Below are positions 25,048 through 33,383 of a stretch of DNA of 64,000 bases, piece after piece; position 1 is the stretch's first letter; each line of letters begins with the position of its first letter. The position numbers and the translations under genes are program-made. The notes below the pieces were generated by a model. That model did not search any database. It had not been told where the DNA came from and saw only the letters and a program-made list of their open reading frames with translations. This stretch comes from UBA7803 sp036381275 (GTDB lineage Bacteria > Pseudomonadota > Gammaproteobacteria > Pseudomonadales > Azotimanducaceae), in the NCBI GenBank assembly GCA_036381275.1, contig DASVDC010000128.1, positions 35,264-99,263 on the forward strand, read 5' to 3'.

Positions 25048-27146
25048 GATCGTTCCTCCGATGAATCCGTCCGCTCCAGCACCAGGTGACCCCACGCGTC
25101 CACCCGGAACGAGAAACCGTCGCTGACCAGCGTCGTCGTCTGGTCTTCGATCACGAGCGCCGGCCCCTGTCCCCGATGACCCGGTTCGAGCGCCTCACGC
25201 AAGAACCAAGCGGCCTCGCGCGGTGCGTTGCGACGCGCATCGAACAGCCGACAGGTCCCGGCCGCCCGGGCCGCGACGGTGGCCGGTTGCGGCCGGGGCG
25301 ACGGCGGCGCCGGCTCGCGCGCCGTCAGGCTCAGCGTCCAGCTCAGGATCTCGACGTCGAGCCCCGGGATCAGCCGTCCGTAGAGGCGCCGGTACTCCGC
25401 GTCGAACGCGTCGCGCAGCGCGGCCGCGTGATCCGGTGTCAGCTCGCCGGGCGGCACCGGCACGGCGATCTCGTAGCCCTGCCCGAGGTAGCGCATGTAC
25501 GCACGGCGGCTCTCGCGCCAGCCGCCCTCCGGTGCCGCGGCGCGCACCACCGCCGCCGCCTCGTCGTACATCTCGGCCATCACCTCGTTCGCGGCCGCGG
25601 CATCGAACGCGGACAGCCGCTGGTAGCGGCTGCGCACCACCTCGTAGCTGACCGGCGCCAGCAGAAAGCCGATCGCCGAGCCCACCCCTGCGCCCTGCGG
25701 CACCACGATCCGGTCGATCCGGAGCTTGTCGGCGAGCTCCGCTGCGTGCAGGGGCGCCGCGCCGCCGTAGGCCACCAGCGTGCGGCCGGCCGCCTGGGTG
25801 CCCCACTCCGTCGCATGCGCCCGCGCGGCCGCCGCCATGTTCTCGTCGACGATCTGCGCGACGCCGTAGGCGCTCTGCTCCGCACCGAGACCTTGCACTT
25901 CACCGATCCGCCGCACCAGCGCTTCCCGGGCCGCCGCACCGTCGAGCCGCAGCCGCCCGCCGGCGAAACGTTCCGGCTGGATGCGGCCGAGCACGACGTC
26001 GGCGTCGGTCACCGTCGGCTCGCGGCCGCCGCGGCCGTAGCAGGCGGGGCCGGGCTCGGAACCGGCGCTCGCCGGACCGACCCGGATGCGCTGCAGCTTG
26101 TCGACGCTCGCGATGGAGCCGCCGCCGGCGCCGATCTCCACCATCTCGATCACCGGAATCCGCACCGGCAGGCCGCTGCCCTTCTTGAACCGGTAGACCC
26201 GGTCGACTTCGAACGAGCGGGAGAGTTGCGGCCGGCCGTGGTCGATCAGACAGATCTTCGCGGTGGTGCCGCCCATGTCGAACGACAGCACCCGGTCGAA
26301 CCCGCATTCGGCGGCCACGCGAGACGCCAGAATCGCGCCGCCCGCGGGGCCGCTCTCCACGAGGCGGATCGGGTACTCGGCGGCGGTGGCGAGCGTCGTG
26401 AGGCCCCCGCCGGAGGTCATCAGCAGCACCGGACAGCCGAGGCCGAGGTCGGCCAGCTGCCGCTCGAGGCTCGAAAGATAACGGGCCATCAGCGGCTTCA
26501 CGTACGCGTTCGCGCAGGCAGTGGACAGGCGCTCGTACTCACGGATCTCCGGGCAGACGTCCGACGACAAGGTGATCGACACATCCGGCAGCGCATCCCG
26601 CAGAAACGCCGCGACCCGCTGCTCGTGCGCGGGGTTCGCGTACGAGTGCAGCAGGCCCACCGCGATGCTCTCCACGCGCTCGGCGCGCAGCACCGGCACC
26701 AGCGCCTCGAGCGAGCCGAGCTCCAGCGGCCGCAGCACCGCGCCGCCGGCGCCGATCCGTTCCCGCACCGGCAGGCGCAGCCAGCGCGGCACCAGCGGCG
26801 CCGGGCGATCGATCTGGATGTCGTACTGCTCGAAGCGGTTCTCGAAGGCCATCTCCAGCGCGTCACGATGCCCTTCGGTGGTGAGCAGCGCCGTCACGGC
26901 ACCGCGCCGCTCGATCAGTGCGTTGGTGGCGAGCGTGGTGCCGTGCAGCAGCAGGCCGATTTCCGCCGGTGCGGCACCGGCCTGCTCCAGCACCTGGCGG
27001 ATGCCGGCGAGCACACCGTTTGCCGGGTCGTCGTAGGTGGTCAGCACTTTGGTGGTGCACGGCAGGGCCCCGTCCAGGCCTTCGAGGACCACGTCCGTGA
27101 ACGTGCCGCCGATGTCGACGGCCAGGCGCCGTTTGGGTCGACTCAT
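25044..27146 (-). CDS. Hydantoinase A/oxoprolinase family ATPase
   Basis: A 700-residue ASKHA-type ATPase subunit. It begins MSRPKRRLAVDIGGTFTDVV, the phosphate-1 motif of hydantoinase A, followed by LHGTTLATNALIERRG, SSDVCPEIREYERLSTACANAYV, FDMGGTTAKI and EIGAGGGSIA. The start at 27146 is chosen because the upstream extension is out of character. It lies 5 bases downstream of the MFS gene's stop and couples to subunit B. Substrate (hydantoin, 5-oxoproline or acetone-like) is not readable. Confidence 0.93.
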   Translation of the reverse strand: MSRPKRRLAVDIGGTFTDVVLEGLDGALPCTTKVLTTYDDPANGVLAGIRQVLEQAGAAPAEIGLLLHGTTLATNALIERRGAVTALLTTEGHRDALEMAFENRFEQYDIQIDRPAPLVPRWLRLPVRERIGAGGAVLRPLELGSLEALVPVLRAERVESIAVGLLHSYANPAHEQRVAAFLRDALPDVSITLSSDVCPEIREYERLSTACANAYVKPLMARYLSSLERQLADLGLGCPVLLMTSGGGLTTLATAAEYPIRLVESGPAGGAILASRVAAECGFDRVLSFDMGGTTAKICLIDHGRPQLSRSFEVDRVYRFKKGSGLPVRIPVIEMVEIGAGGGSIASVDKLQRIRVGPASAGSEPGPACYGRGGREPTVTDADVVLGRIQPERFAGGRLRLDGAAAREALVRRIGEVQGLGAEQSAYGVAQIVDENMAAAARAHATEWGTQAAGRTLVAYGGAAPLHAAELADKLRIDRIVVPQGAGVGSAIGFLLAPVSYEVVRSRYQRLSAFDAAAANEVMAEMYDEAAAVVRAAAPEGGWRESRRAYMRYLGQGYEIAVPVPPGELTPDHAAALRDAFDAEYRRLYGRLIPGLDVEILSWTLSLTAREPAPPSPRPQPATVAARAAGTCRLFDARRNAPREAAWFLREALEPGHRGQGPALVIEDQTTTLVSDGFSFRVDAWGHLVLERTDSSEERS

Positions 27147-27150
27147 CCCG

Positions 27151-28479
27151 TCAGGCCCCGCTGCCGTCGGTCGACCGCGCCCCGTTGACGAGCGTGGCGG
27201 CATCGGCCTCCCGGACGGCCGACGGCTGTCCGTCCAGGTGCCACAGGCTCGCCAGCGCCGAGATCATCACCGCGATGGTGAGCATCGCGGCCCCGCAGAT
27301 CAACAGCGCACCCTGCGGGCCGACCTGCTCCACCAGGAAGCCGTTCAGCAGCGCACCGATCGGGCCCGCGCCGAAGAACGAGAAGGAATAGAAGCTCATC
27401 ACGCGGCTGCGCTGCGTGAGCGGTGCCTGCTCCTGCATGATGGTGCGCGACATCGTCATCGCGATGCCGCCGCAGGCGCCCCACAGAAACAGCGTGAGCA
27501 GATAGACCGGGAACGACGGCGCCAGCGCGGCGACGGCCAGCATGGTCCCGCCGATCGCCTGCGCGAGCAGCAGCGCGCGCCCCTGGCGCCGCACGTCGCC
27601 GAAGCGCAGCAGCAGGATCACGGTGCTGAACAGACCCAGGCTGTTCGCCGCGTTCATCAGACCGAGCTCGGTGGCGGAACCGGCGTACACTTCGCGCACC
27701 AGGATCGGCATCGTGACGATGTACGAGCCCATGAAGAAGAACGCCATCGCCGCGTTCTGCACGACGATCATGCGCATCGGCGGCGACGAGAACACGGTTC
27801 GCCCGCCCTCCCGCAGCGAGCGCAGCAGCGGCGCCGCCGGCAGGTCCGCGCCGTGGCGCTCGTTGCGGATACGGGCGAGGCCGAACGCGCCGACCACCAG
27901 CACCAGCGCCTGAATCAGCAGGATCGGCTCCGCACCGGAGACGTCGGCGAGCGATGCGACGACGAAGCCGACCACCTGCAGCCCGAACTGGAACAGGCTC
28001 GTCAGCACCACCGCCCGCTGCACGCGGCCTTCCGCCACCTGGCTCAGCAGCCCGTCGCGCGCCGGCGTCACGAACGCCTGCGCACAGCCCATCAGCACCG
28101 CGTAGCCGATCATCGCGGCGAAGGTCAGCCGGTCCGTGGCCACCACCGCGAGCAGCAGCAGCGGCGACAGCGCCGCGAGCGACTGCGCGAGCAGCGCGAC
28201 CCGCCGGGCGCCGAAGCGGTCCGCGTAGCTGCCGCCGATCAGGATCAGCAACGTCCCCGGGAGCAGCAGCGACATCTGCGCGACGCCGATCTTCTCCGGT
28301 GTTTCGCGCAGCACCATGGTCACGAGCCACGCGAACATCACGCCCTGCATGCCGAAGGCGAGAAACCAGCTTCCCGTGCCAGCCAGGTAGTAATGCAGTG
28401 GACGCATCCAGGGCTCGTCTCGCAGCGATGGCCGTGCCCGCAACGGGCGTTTCTCGGCGGGAACTGGCGAGTCTAGCAT
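27151..28479 (-). CDS. MFS transporter
   Basis: About 442 residues with twelve hydrophobic segments and the MFS cytoplasmic loop GGSYADRFGARRVALLAQ between helices 2 and 3. It resembles MFS exporters of the enterobactin/macrolide-efflux-like group but has no diagnostic substrate motif. The N-terminus is uncertain: ATG at 28479 and at 28407 are both in frame; anything further upstream is translated REP sequence. It ends just before hydantoinase A, so transport of its substrate is possible. Confidence 0.85.
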   Translation of the reverse strand: MLDSPVPAEKRPLRARPSLRDEPWMRPLHYYLAGTGSWFLAFGMQGVMFAWLVTMVLRETPEKIGVAQMSLLLPGTLLILIGGSYADRFGARRVALLAQSLAALSPLLLLAVVATDRLTFAAMIGYAVLMGCAQAFVTPARDGLLSQVAEGRVQRAVVLTSLFQFGLQVVGFVVASLADVSGAEPILLIQALVLVVGAFGLARIRNERHGADLPAAPLLRSLREGGRTVFSSPPMRMIVVQNAAMAFFFMGSYIVTMPILVREVYAGSATELGLMNAANSLGLFSTVILLLRFGDVRRQGRALLLAQAIGGTMLAVAALAPSFPVYLLTLFLWGACGGIAMTMSRTIMQEQAPLTQRSRVMSFYSFSFFGAGPIGALLNGFLVEQVGPQGALLICGAAMLTIAVMISALASLWHLDGQPSAVREADAATLVNGARSTDGSGA

Positions 28480-28486
28480 CGCTGCT

Positions 28487-28538
28487 GTGGGAGCGGCCTC
28501 CGGCCGCAAATCGGTTCGCGGCCGGAGGCCGCTCCCAC
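28487..28538. repeat. REP palindrome copy 1
   Basis: Two 21-base arms beginning GTGGGAGCGGCCTCCGGC pair perfectly around a 10-base spacer (28508-28517). One of six sites of the same family in the window. It lies in the gap between the divergent MFS and DsrE-like genes. Confidence 0.9.
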
Positions 28539-28643
28539 AACGCCCCCACAAAAAAGAGGCCAGCCCCCACACGGTTCGACGCTACCGCCGCCACAGGCCC
28601 GGTACTACAATTCCGGCCCCTTGGGAGGCGCACGGGGCACGAC

Positions 28644-29123
28644 GTGACGCGGACGCGTTGGGGGCTTTGGCTGGTGGCGCTGATCGCCGCGGCAGCCGTC
28701 TGGTCGCAGCCGGAGACGGTCGGCCGGCCACCGCTGCTCGACTCCCGCGTCTATCTGCAGATCTCCCCCGACGGGCAGGACGATCTCGAGGCGCTGTTCC
28801 AGGCGCTCGAGGACTCCGTCGCCGCGAACGAGCCGCAGAGCGACCCGGTGATCATCGTGCTGCACGGGCCGGAGGCGGAGCCCTTCATCCGCGCGAACTA
28901 CCTCGCGCACCGGAGCCTCGTCGACCGCGCCGCGAAGCTGCAGGCGTTCAACCGCATCGAGCTGCGCATGTGCGAAACCTGGCTGCGCCGGAACGGCTAC
29001 GACGAGGACGATCTGCTGCCGTTCGTGCGCACGGTGCCGTTCGCGCCGGCCGAGGTGGAGCAGCTCGAGCGCCACGGCTACGTGCGCTTCCATCCCGACA
29101 TGACGCGGCGCTCGATGCTGTAG
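28644..29123 (+). CDS. DsrE/DsrF-like family protein, membrane-anchored or exported
   Basis: A 159-residue protein with an N-terminal hydrophobic segment (LWLVALIAAAAVWS) and a DsrE/F-like fold. The family pattern is visible as PVIIVLHGPEAEPFIRANY, LVDRAAKLQAFNRIELRMCETWLRRNG and DLLPFVRTVPFAPAEVEQLERHGYVRF. In this family the Cys of MCETW corresponds to the conserved one near the sulfur-handling site. The start is GTG at 28644. No dsr sulfur genes are nearby, so the role is unknown. Confidence 0.8.
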   Translation: MTRTRWGLWLVALIAAAAVWSQPETVGRPPLLDSRVYLQISPDGQDDLEALFQALEDSVAANEPQSDPVIIVLHGPEAEPFIRANYLAHRSLVDRAAKLQAFNRIELRMCETWLRRNGYDEDDLLPFVRTVPFAPAEVEQLERHGYVRFHPDMTRRSML

Positions 29124-29156
29124 CCGCCGGCTCCCTGCCCGGCCGTTGAGCGGCCT

Positions 29157-29175
29157 GATGTTACTTCGTATCATC
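29157..29175. promoter_or_regulatory. Candidate Zur operator
   Basis: GATGTTACTTCGTATCATC is a near-perfect palindrome (seven of eight arm pairs) 20 bases upstream of the DUF2946-like gene. The inner 17 bases match the E. coli Zur site (ATGTTATANTATAACAT) at 12 positions. With a Zur-like regulator and ZnuD-like receptor downstream, zinc-dependent repression is likely. Confidence 0.6.
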
Positions 29176-29195
29176 GCGCCGGCCAGGAAGCCGCG

Positions 29196-29483
29196 ATGAG
29201 CCCGACCCGACGAATCCGCCGAACACCGCTCGCCCTGCTGCTCTGGGCCGGCGCGCTGCTGTTCGGCCAGACCGCGGCGCTCGCGCACCAGCACCTGGAC
29301 GATGCGCCGGGAACCACCTGCGTCGTCTGCACGTTCGCGCAGGCCGAAACCGCCGCCTGCGATGCGGCACAGGTCGTCGTTCCACCCGCGCGCTCCCTGC
29401 GCACCACGTTCGCTCCCGACGGCGGCCGCTTCGAAGCGGCGCCCGTTCGCCACTTCCAGTCCCGCGCGCCGCCGCGCGGCTGA
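29196..29483 (+). CDS. Small exported protein, DUF2946-like
   Basis: A 95-residue protein with a clear signal peptide (LALLLWAGALLFGQTAALA, residues 12-30) and short mature region with HQHLDD and CVVC around residue 42, as in DUF2946-type proteins linked to metal transport. GGAAG precedes the ATG. It lies 94 bases before the TonB receptor, in the same direction, and directly after the putative Zur operator. Likely a metal-handling accessory; biochemical role not known. Confidence 0.75.
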   Translation: MSPTRRIRRTPLALLLWAGALLFGQTAALAHQHLDDAPGTTCVVCTFAQAETAACDAAQVVVPPARSLRTTFAPDGGRFEAAPVRHFQSRAPPRG

Positions 29484-29577
29484 TCCAGTCGAAACCACCC
29501 GGCGCGCGCCGGCGACTCCGCTCGCCGTGCGTGCGCGTTCCGAGTCCCTGGATCGCCCGCGAAACTGGAGCACCGCC

Positions 29578-31653
29578 ATGAAGCCCATACGAGCCGCTAC
29601 GGCAACTCTCGGCTGTCTCGCCATCGCCGTGGCCTGCAGCGCCACCGCCGAGGCACCGCGTCCCATCGAGCAGGTCGTCGTCACCTCGCACCCGCTTTCC
29701 GCCGAGGGTCTCGCGCTCTCCACCGAGGTGCTGGAGCGCGAAGAGCTCGCTCGCAAGCTCGAGAGCAGCGTCGGCGAGACGGTCGGCCGGGAGCCCGGCG
29801 TGCACGCCGCCAGCTTCGGACAGGCGGCGAGCCGACCCGTGATCCACGGCCTGTCCGGACCACGGGTGCGGCTGATGGAGGACCGGATCGATGCGCTCGA
29901 TGCGTCCGTCACCAGCGCCGACCACGCGGTGACCATCGAGCCGTTCGTCGCCGACCGCATCGAGGTGCTCAAAGGGCCGAGCACGCTGCTGTACGGCTCC
30001 GGCGCGATCGGCGGGGTGGTCGACGTGCACACCGGCCGCATTCCCCACGAGCAGGCGGCCGCGCCGCTGTCCGGGCGCCTCGAAGGGCGTCTCGGCGACA
30101 ACGGCGACCGCCGCACGGCCGCCGCCCGGCTCGACGGGGGAGGCGGTGCGCTGGCCTGGCATCTCGACGGTTTCACGCGCGAGGCGGAGCCGTACGACAT
30201 CCCCGGGTTCGCCGAATCCCGACGGCTGCGGGCGCTGGAGGCGCAGACCGGCGACGATCACGAGCCCGCTCGGGGCCGGCTTCCGGGCAGCGATCTCGAG
30301 TCGCGGGGGGGCGCCGCCGGGTTCTCGGTGATCGGTGAGCGCGGCTTCGCGGGGATGGCCATCAGCCGACTCACGGCGGACTACGGGTTGCCGGGCGGGC
30401 ATGGGGATGGCCATCACGGAGATCGCGATCCGGAGATCGCTCCTGCGGAGGGGGCGGGGGGTGGGCACGGCGAGGACGACGTGCCGCGGGTCGACCTCGC
30501 GCAGACGCGGCTCGATCTGGAAGCCGCGCTCGCCGACCCGTTCCCCGGCATCGAGAGCGTGAACCTGCGGGTCGGCGTGAACGACTACCGCCACCGCGAG
30601 CGCGAAGCCGACGCCGTGGCCACCCGGTTCGACAACGACGCGCTGGAGGCGCGCATCGAGCTGACGCATCGGCCCGTCGGCGACTGGCGCGGCGCGGTCG
30701 GGCTGCAACTCACCGACCGCGACTTCTCGGCGCTGGGCGAGGAAGCCTTCATCGCACCGGTCGAGACCCGCTCGCTCGGCCTGTTCTGGGTCGGCGAGCG
30801 GTCGTTTCCGGCGTTCGATCTCGAAGGCGGTATCCGCCTCGAACGGGTCGAGGTCGATTCCTCCACCGGCGCACACGAGCGCTTCGGAGCCGGCGCCGCG
30901 TCGCTCGGCCTGATCCTGCCCTTCGGCGAGGCCTGGTCGCTCGGACTGCTCGCGGACTACGCGGTGCGCGCGCCGATCGCGGAGGAGTTGTACTCGTTCG
31001 GTCCGCACCTGACGACGCGATCGTTCGAGGTGGGGAATCCGGACCTCGACCCGGAACGCGTCGTCAGCGCCGCGGTGAACCTGCGCTATGCCGGGGCGCG
31101 CTGGTTTCTCGATACCACCGCGTACTACAACCGCTTCGCCGACTTCATCTACCAGGCGCCCGCCGGCACCGTGCGCGACGGTCTGCCGGTGTTCGCCTAC
31201 CGCCAGGACGATGCGCACTTCGCCGGCCTCGATGCCGAAGTGCGCGCCACCGTGGCCGAGTGGCGCGGCGGCCTGCTCGAGCTGTCGGCTCGCTTCGATA
31301 CCGTTTCCGGCACCGTGGACGTGACCGGCGACGACGACCTGCCGCGGCTGCCGCCCACCCGCTACGGGTTCGGGCTGCGCGCCGCGTGGGGTCCGGTGCG
31401 CGGCAACATCGAGCACGTCCGGGTGCGCGCGCAGCGTCACGTCGCCGACCACGAGCTGCCGACCGACGCCTACGCGGATCTGCGCGCCTTTCTTGGCGCC
31501 GATCTGTCGCTCGGGCATGGACTCGAGGCGACGCTGTTCCTGCAGGGACGGAACCTCACCGACGACGAGCAGCGTCAGCACACCTCGTACGTCAAGGATC
31601 TCGCGCCGTTGCCGGGACGTACCGTGGAGGCCGGATTGCGGCTTCGCTTCTGA
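29578..31653 (+). CDS. TonB-dependent zinc receptor, ZnuD-like
   Basis: A 691-residue outer-membrane receptor with signal peptide (residues 1-25), plug domain (EQVVVTSHPLS; VHAASFGQAASRPVIHGLSGPRVRLMED; VLKGPSTLLYGSGAIGGVV) and a barrel ending in RTVEAGLRLRF. A loop around residues 275-305 is rich in His and Gly/Asp (GGHGDGHHGD and GGGHGEDD), a hallmark of zinc receptors such as ZnuD. TGGAG precedes ATG 29578. It lies with a Zur box upstream and a Zur-like gene downstream, so zinc import under limitation is the best reading. Confidence 0.92.
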   Translation: MKPIRAATATLGCLAIAVACSATAEAPRPIEQVVVTSHPLSAEGLALSTEVLEREELARKLESSVGETVGREPGVHAASFGQAASRPVIHGLSGPRVRLMEDRIDALDASVTSADHAVTIEPFVADRIEVLKGPSTLLYGSGAIGGVVDVHTGRIPHEQAAAPLSGRLEGRLGDNGDRRTAAARLDGGGGALAWHLDGFTREAEPYDIPGFAESRRLRALEAQTGDDHEPARGRLPGSDLESRGGAAGFSVIGERGFAGMAISRLTADYGLPGGHGDGHHGDRDPEIAPAEGAGGGHGEDDVPRVDLAQTRLDLEAALADPFPGIESVNLRVGVNDYRHREREADAVATRFDNDALEARIELTHRPVGDWRGAVGLQLTDRDFSALGEEAFIAPVETRSLGLFWVGERSFPAFDLEGGIRLERVEVDSSTGAHERFGAGAASLGLILPFGEAWSLGLLADYAVRAPIAEELYSFGPHLTTRSFEVGNPDLDPERVVSAAVNLRYAGARWFLDTTAYYNRFADFIYQAPAGTVRDGLPVFAYRQDDAHFAGLDAEVRATVAEWRGGLLELSARFDTVSGTVDVTGDDDLPRLPPTRYGFGLRAAWGPVRGNIEHVRVRAQRHVADHELPTDAYADLRAFLGADLSLGHGLEATLFLQGRNLTDDEQRQHTSYVKDLAPLPGRTVEAGLRLRF

Positions 31654-31706
31654 CCACCGCCGCGCAGCCGAGGGTATACTCGGCCACGCGCCACGGGGTC
31701 GTCGTC

Positions 31707-32165
31707 ATGCTGCAGAAGACATCCTGCCGGTCCGATGAAGCGGAACTGCTCGCTCACGCCGAGTCCGTCTGCGCGGAGCAGCGGGTCGCGTTGACGCCGA
31801 TCCGGCGGGACGTGTTCGCGCTGCTCTGCCGGCACGATCGGCCCGTCGGCGCCTACGAGCTACTCGCGGAGCTGAAGCAGACGCGGCCGAACGCGGCGCC
31901 GGTCACCGTCTACCGCGCGCTCGAGTTCCTGCTCGGCGTCGGGCTCGCGCACCGCGTGCACACGCTCAACGCATTCACCGCCTGCCGCGGCAACGAGTCG
32001 CCGCATCGGGGGCTGATGCTGGTCTGCAGCAAGTGCTCTCAGGTGATCGAGGTCGACGACCGCGGGGTGGAATCGTCGATCCGGCGTTCCGCGGCCGACC
32101 GGGCGTTCGCGACCGGCGACGAGCCGGTGGAAGTGGTCGGCACCTGCGCCGATTGTCAGCGCTGA
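31707..32165 (+). CDS. zur: Zur-like zinc uptake regulator (Fur family)
   Basis: A 152-residue Fur-family repressor: winged-helix N-terminus (VALTPIRRDVFALLCRHDRPVGAYELL, AAPVTVYRALEFLLGVGLAHRV) and C-terminal dimerisation domain with the structural CxxC pairs LVCSKC and GTCADC. Sequence around the sites (CRGNESPHRGLMLVCSKC) fits Zur rather than iron-sensing Fur. It follows the receptor by 53 bases; CCGAG-GGTATA-CTCGG at 31668-31683 could be the receptor terminator or its own control region. Its stop overlaps the convergent MerC-family gene by 10 bases. Confidence 0.9.
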   Translation: MLQKTSCRSDEAELLAHAESVCAEQRVALTPIRRDVFALLCRHDRPVGAYELLAELKQTRPNAAPVTVYRALEFLLGVGLAHRVHTLNAFTACRGNESPHRGLMLVCSKCSQVIEVDDRGVESSIRRSAADRAFATGDEPVEVVGTCADCQR

Positions 32166-32566
32166 AACGAGCGCAACGCGGTCAGCCGCAGGTTGACCAC
32201 GTGGGCAAACGCCAGAATGCCCGCGCCGACCAGCGTCAGCGCCGCCTCCAGTGCCGTTCCGAACAGATGCGCGGCGGCGACCGCCATCACGAGCAGGCCC
32301 ACGCCGCCCACCGTGACCACCAGCCAGACCCCGTGACGCCGGACGCCGGCGTACAGCGCCGCGCCGGAGATCCCCGCCGCCAGCACGAACAGGAACCAGT
32401 GCACCGTGGTCTCGGTCTCCCCGAGCCACACCGCGAGCGAAGGAGCCGCGACCAGCGCAATCGGTAACGCCAGGCAATGCACCAGGCAGACCGCGGACAG
32501 CGCGAGACCTGCCAGATCCCATTTGCGGTAGCGATCCTCCGACCGATTCAAGTCGACCTCGTGCAC
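32156..32566 (-). CDS. MerC-domain membrane protein
   Basis: A 136-residue protein with four hydrophobic segments. LSAVCLVHCLALPIALVAAP in the first helix carries the CxxxC pair of the MerC family, which in MerC itself binds mercury or other thiophilic metals. Start is GTG at 32566. A palindrome resembling a Zur operator lies 21 bases upstream, and the gene sits beside zur, so it could be a zinc-related transporter. Its substrate remains unproven. Confidence 0.85.
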   Translation of the reverse strand: MHEVDLNRSEDRYRKWDLAGLALSAVCLVHCLALPIALVAAPSLAVWLGETETTVHWFLFVLAAGISGAALYAGVRRHGVWLVVTVGGVGLLVMAVAAAHLFGTALEAALTLVGAGILAFAHVVNLRLTALRSFQR

Positions 32567-32586
32567 ACGGGGCGGCTGGGCGCAAC

Positions 32587-32599
32587 GTTATAATATATC
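32587..32599. promoter_or_regulatory. Second candidate Zur operator
   Basis: GTTATAATATATC matches the Zur half-site pair GTTATA-N-TATAAC at 11 of 12 fixed positions. It sits 21 bases upstream of the MerC-family start and 47 bases upstream of the gene at 32646. It also contains TATAAT, so it may double as the -10 box of the forward gene. Confidence 0.5.
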
Positions 32600-32645
32600 G
32601 CCGCACCCGGGTCTATGCTTCAGAAAAAACGAGGCTCCGGGGCCG

Positions 32646-33374
32646 ATGCTCGCGACCTTGCTCAAATGGACGATGCTCGCCAGCCTGCTGCTGTTGCCGG
32701 TGGCCTGCTGGAACGCCGACGTGCTGGCGGACGGGGTGACGCCGCTGCCCGCGCTCGGCCGGGAGCCCGAGCAGACGCCGATCGAACAGCCGCCGTTCCG
32801 GGTCAGCCAGGGCGGCGTGGACTACGAGGTCACGCCGCTGTTCCGGTATCGGCTGCACGGGCTCGTGGTCTCGCGCCGCACGCACGACGGCGAGCGGATG
32901 CTGCACCGGCGCTGGAACGATCATCTGAACGTGGCCGACGTCTGCGTGGTCTGGGGCGACAACGCGACGGCCGACCTCTCCGCGTTCGAGTTCTGGAGCG
33001 GTCAGTTCACCTGCTTCTTCGAGACGCATGACCCCGCCGCCTGGCGACGCTTCCGCCCGGATCAGATTTCCAACAATCACCTGCTGTCGGACGATCCGTG
33101 GCTGCGCGAGCGCATCGCGGCGCTGCGCGTCGGCGATCAGATCCGCCTCGAGGGCTACCTCGCGAGCTATCGCAACGACAGCGGGTTCGAACGCGGCACC
33201 TCGGTGGTGCGCACCGATACCGGCAACGGCGCCTGCGAGACCGTCTACGTCACCGGCTTCGACGTGCTGCAGGACTCGCCGTCGATCTGGCCGGACGTGC
33301 AGCGTCTCGCCGGCTTCGGCCTGATCGGCAGCGTGCTGCTGTGGGTGCTCGCGGCGCTGCGCGACTGGGTCTGA
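32646..33374 (+). CDS. Conserved hypothetical with N-terminal signal and C-terminal membrane anchor
   Basis: A 242-residue protein with a hydrophobic N-terminus (ATLLKWTMLASLLLLPVACW), a soluble domain, and a hydrophobic C-terminus (LAGFGLIGSVLLWVLAAL). The middle contains paired cysteines (DVCVVWGDN, QFTCFFE, NGACETVY) that could form disulfides outside the cytoplasm. No family recognised. It shares a promoter region, and perhaps a Zur-like operator, with the divergent MerC gene. It is convergent with the DUF2254 gene, stops 9 bases apart. Confidence 0.75.
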   Translation: MLATLLKWTMLASLLLLPVACWNADVLADGVTPLPALGREPEQTPIEQPPFRVSQGGVDYEVTPLFRYRLHGLVVSRRTHDGERMLHRRWNDHLNVADVCVVWGDNATADLSAFEFWSGQFTCFFETHDPAAWRRFRPDQISNNHLLSDDPWLRERIAALRVGDQIRLEGYLASYRNDSGFERGTSVVRTDTGNGACETVYVTGFDVLQDSPSIWPDVQRLAGFGLIGSVLLWVLAALRDWV

Positions 33375-33383
33375 CCGGGCCAA

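Noticed and set aside
25086..27188. Plus-strand 700-codon frame over hydantoinase A
   Set aside because: The minus-strand frame has the hydantoinase A motifs, and the other is a shadow.
28479..28572. N-terminal extension of the MFS transporter
   Set aside because: It also translates a REP copy and lacks a ribosome site.
29161..31581. Minus-strand 806-codon frame over the TonB receptor
   Set aside because: The receptor has a signal peptide, plug and barrel signatures and a ribosome site; the opposite strand has none.
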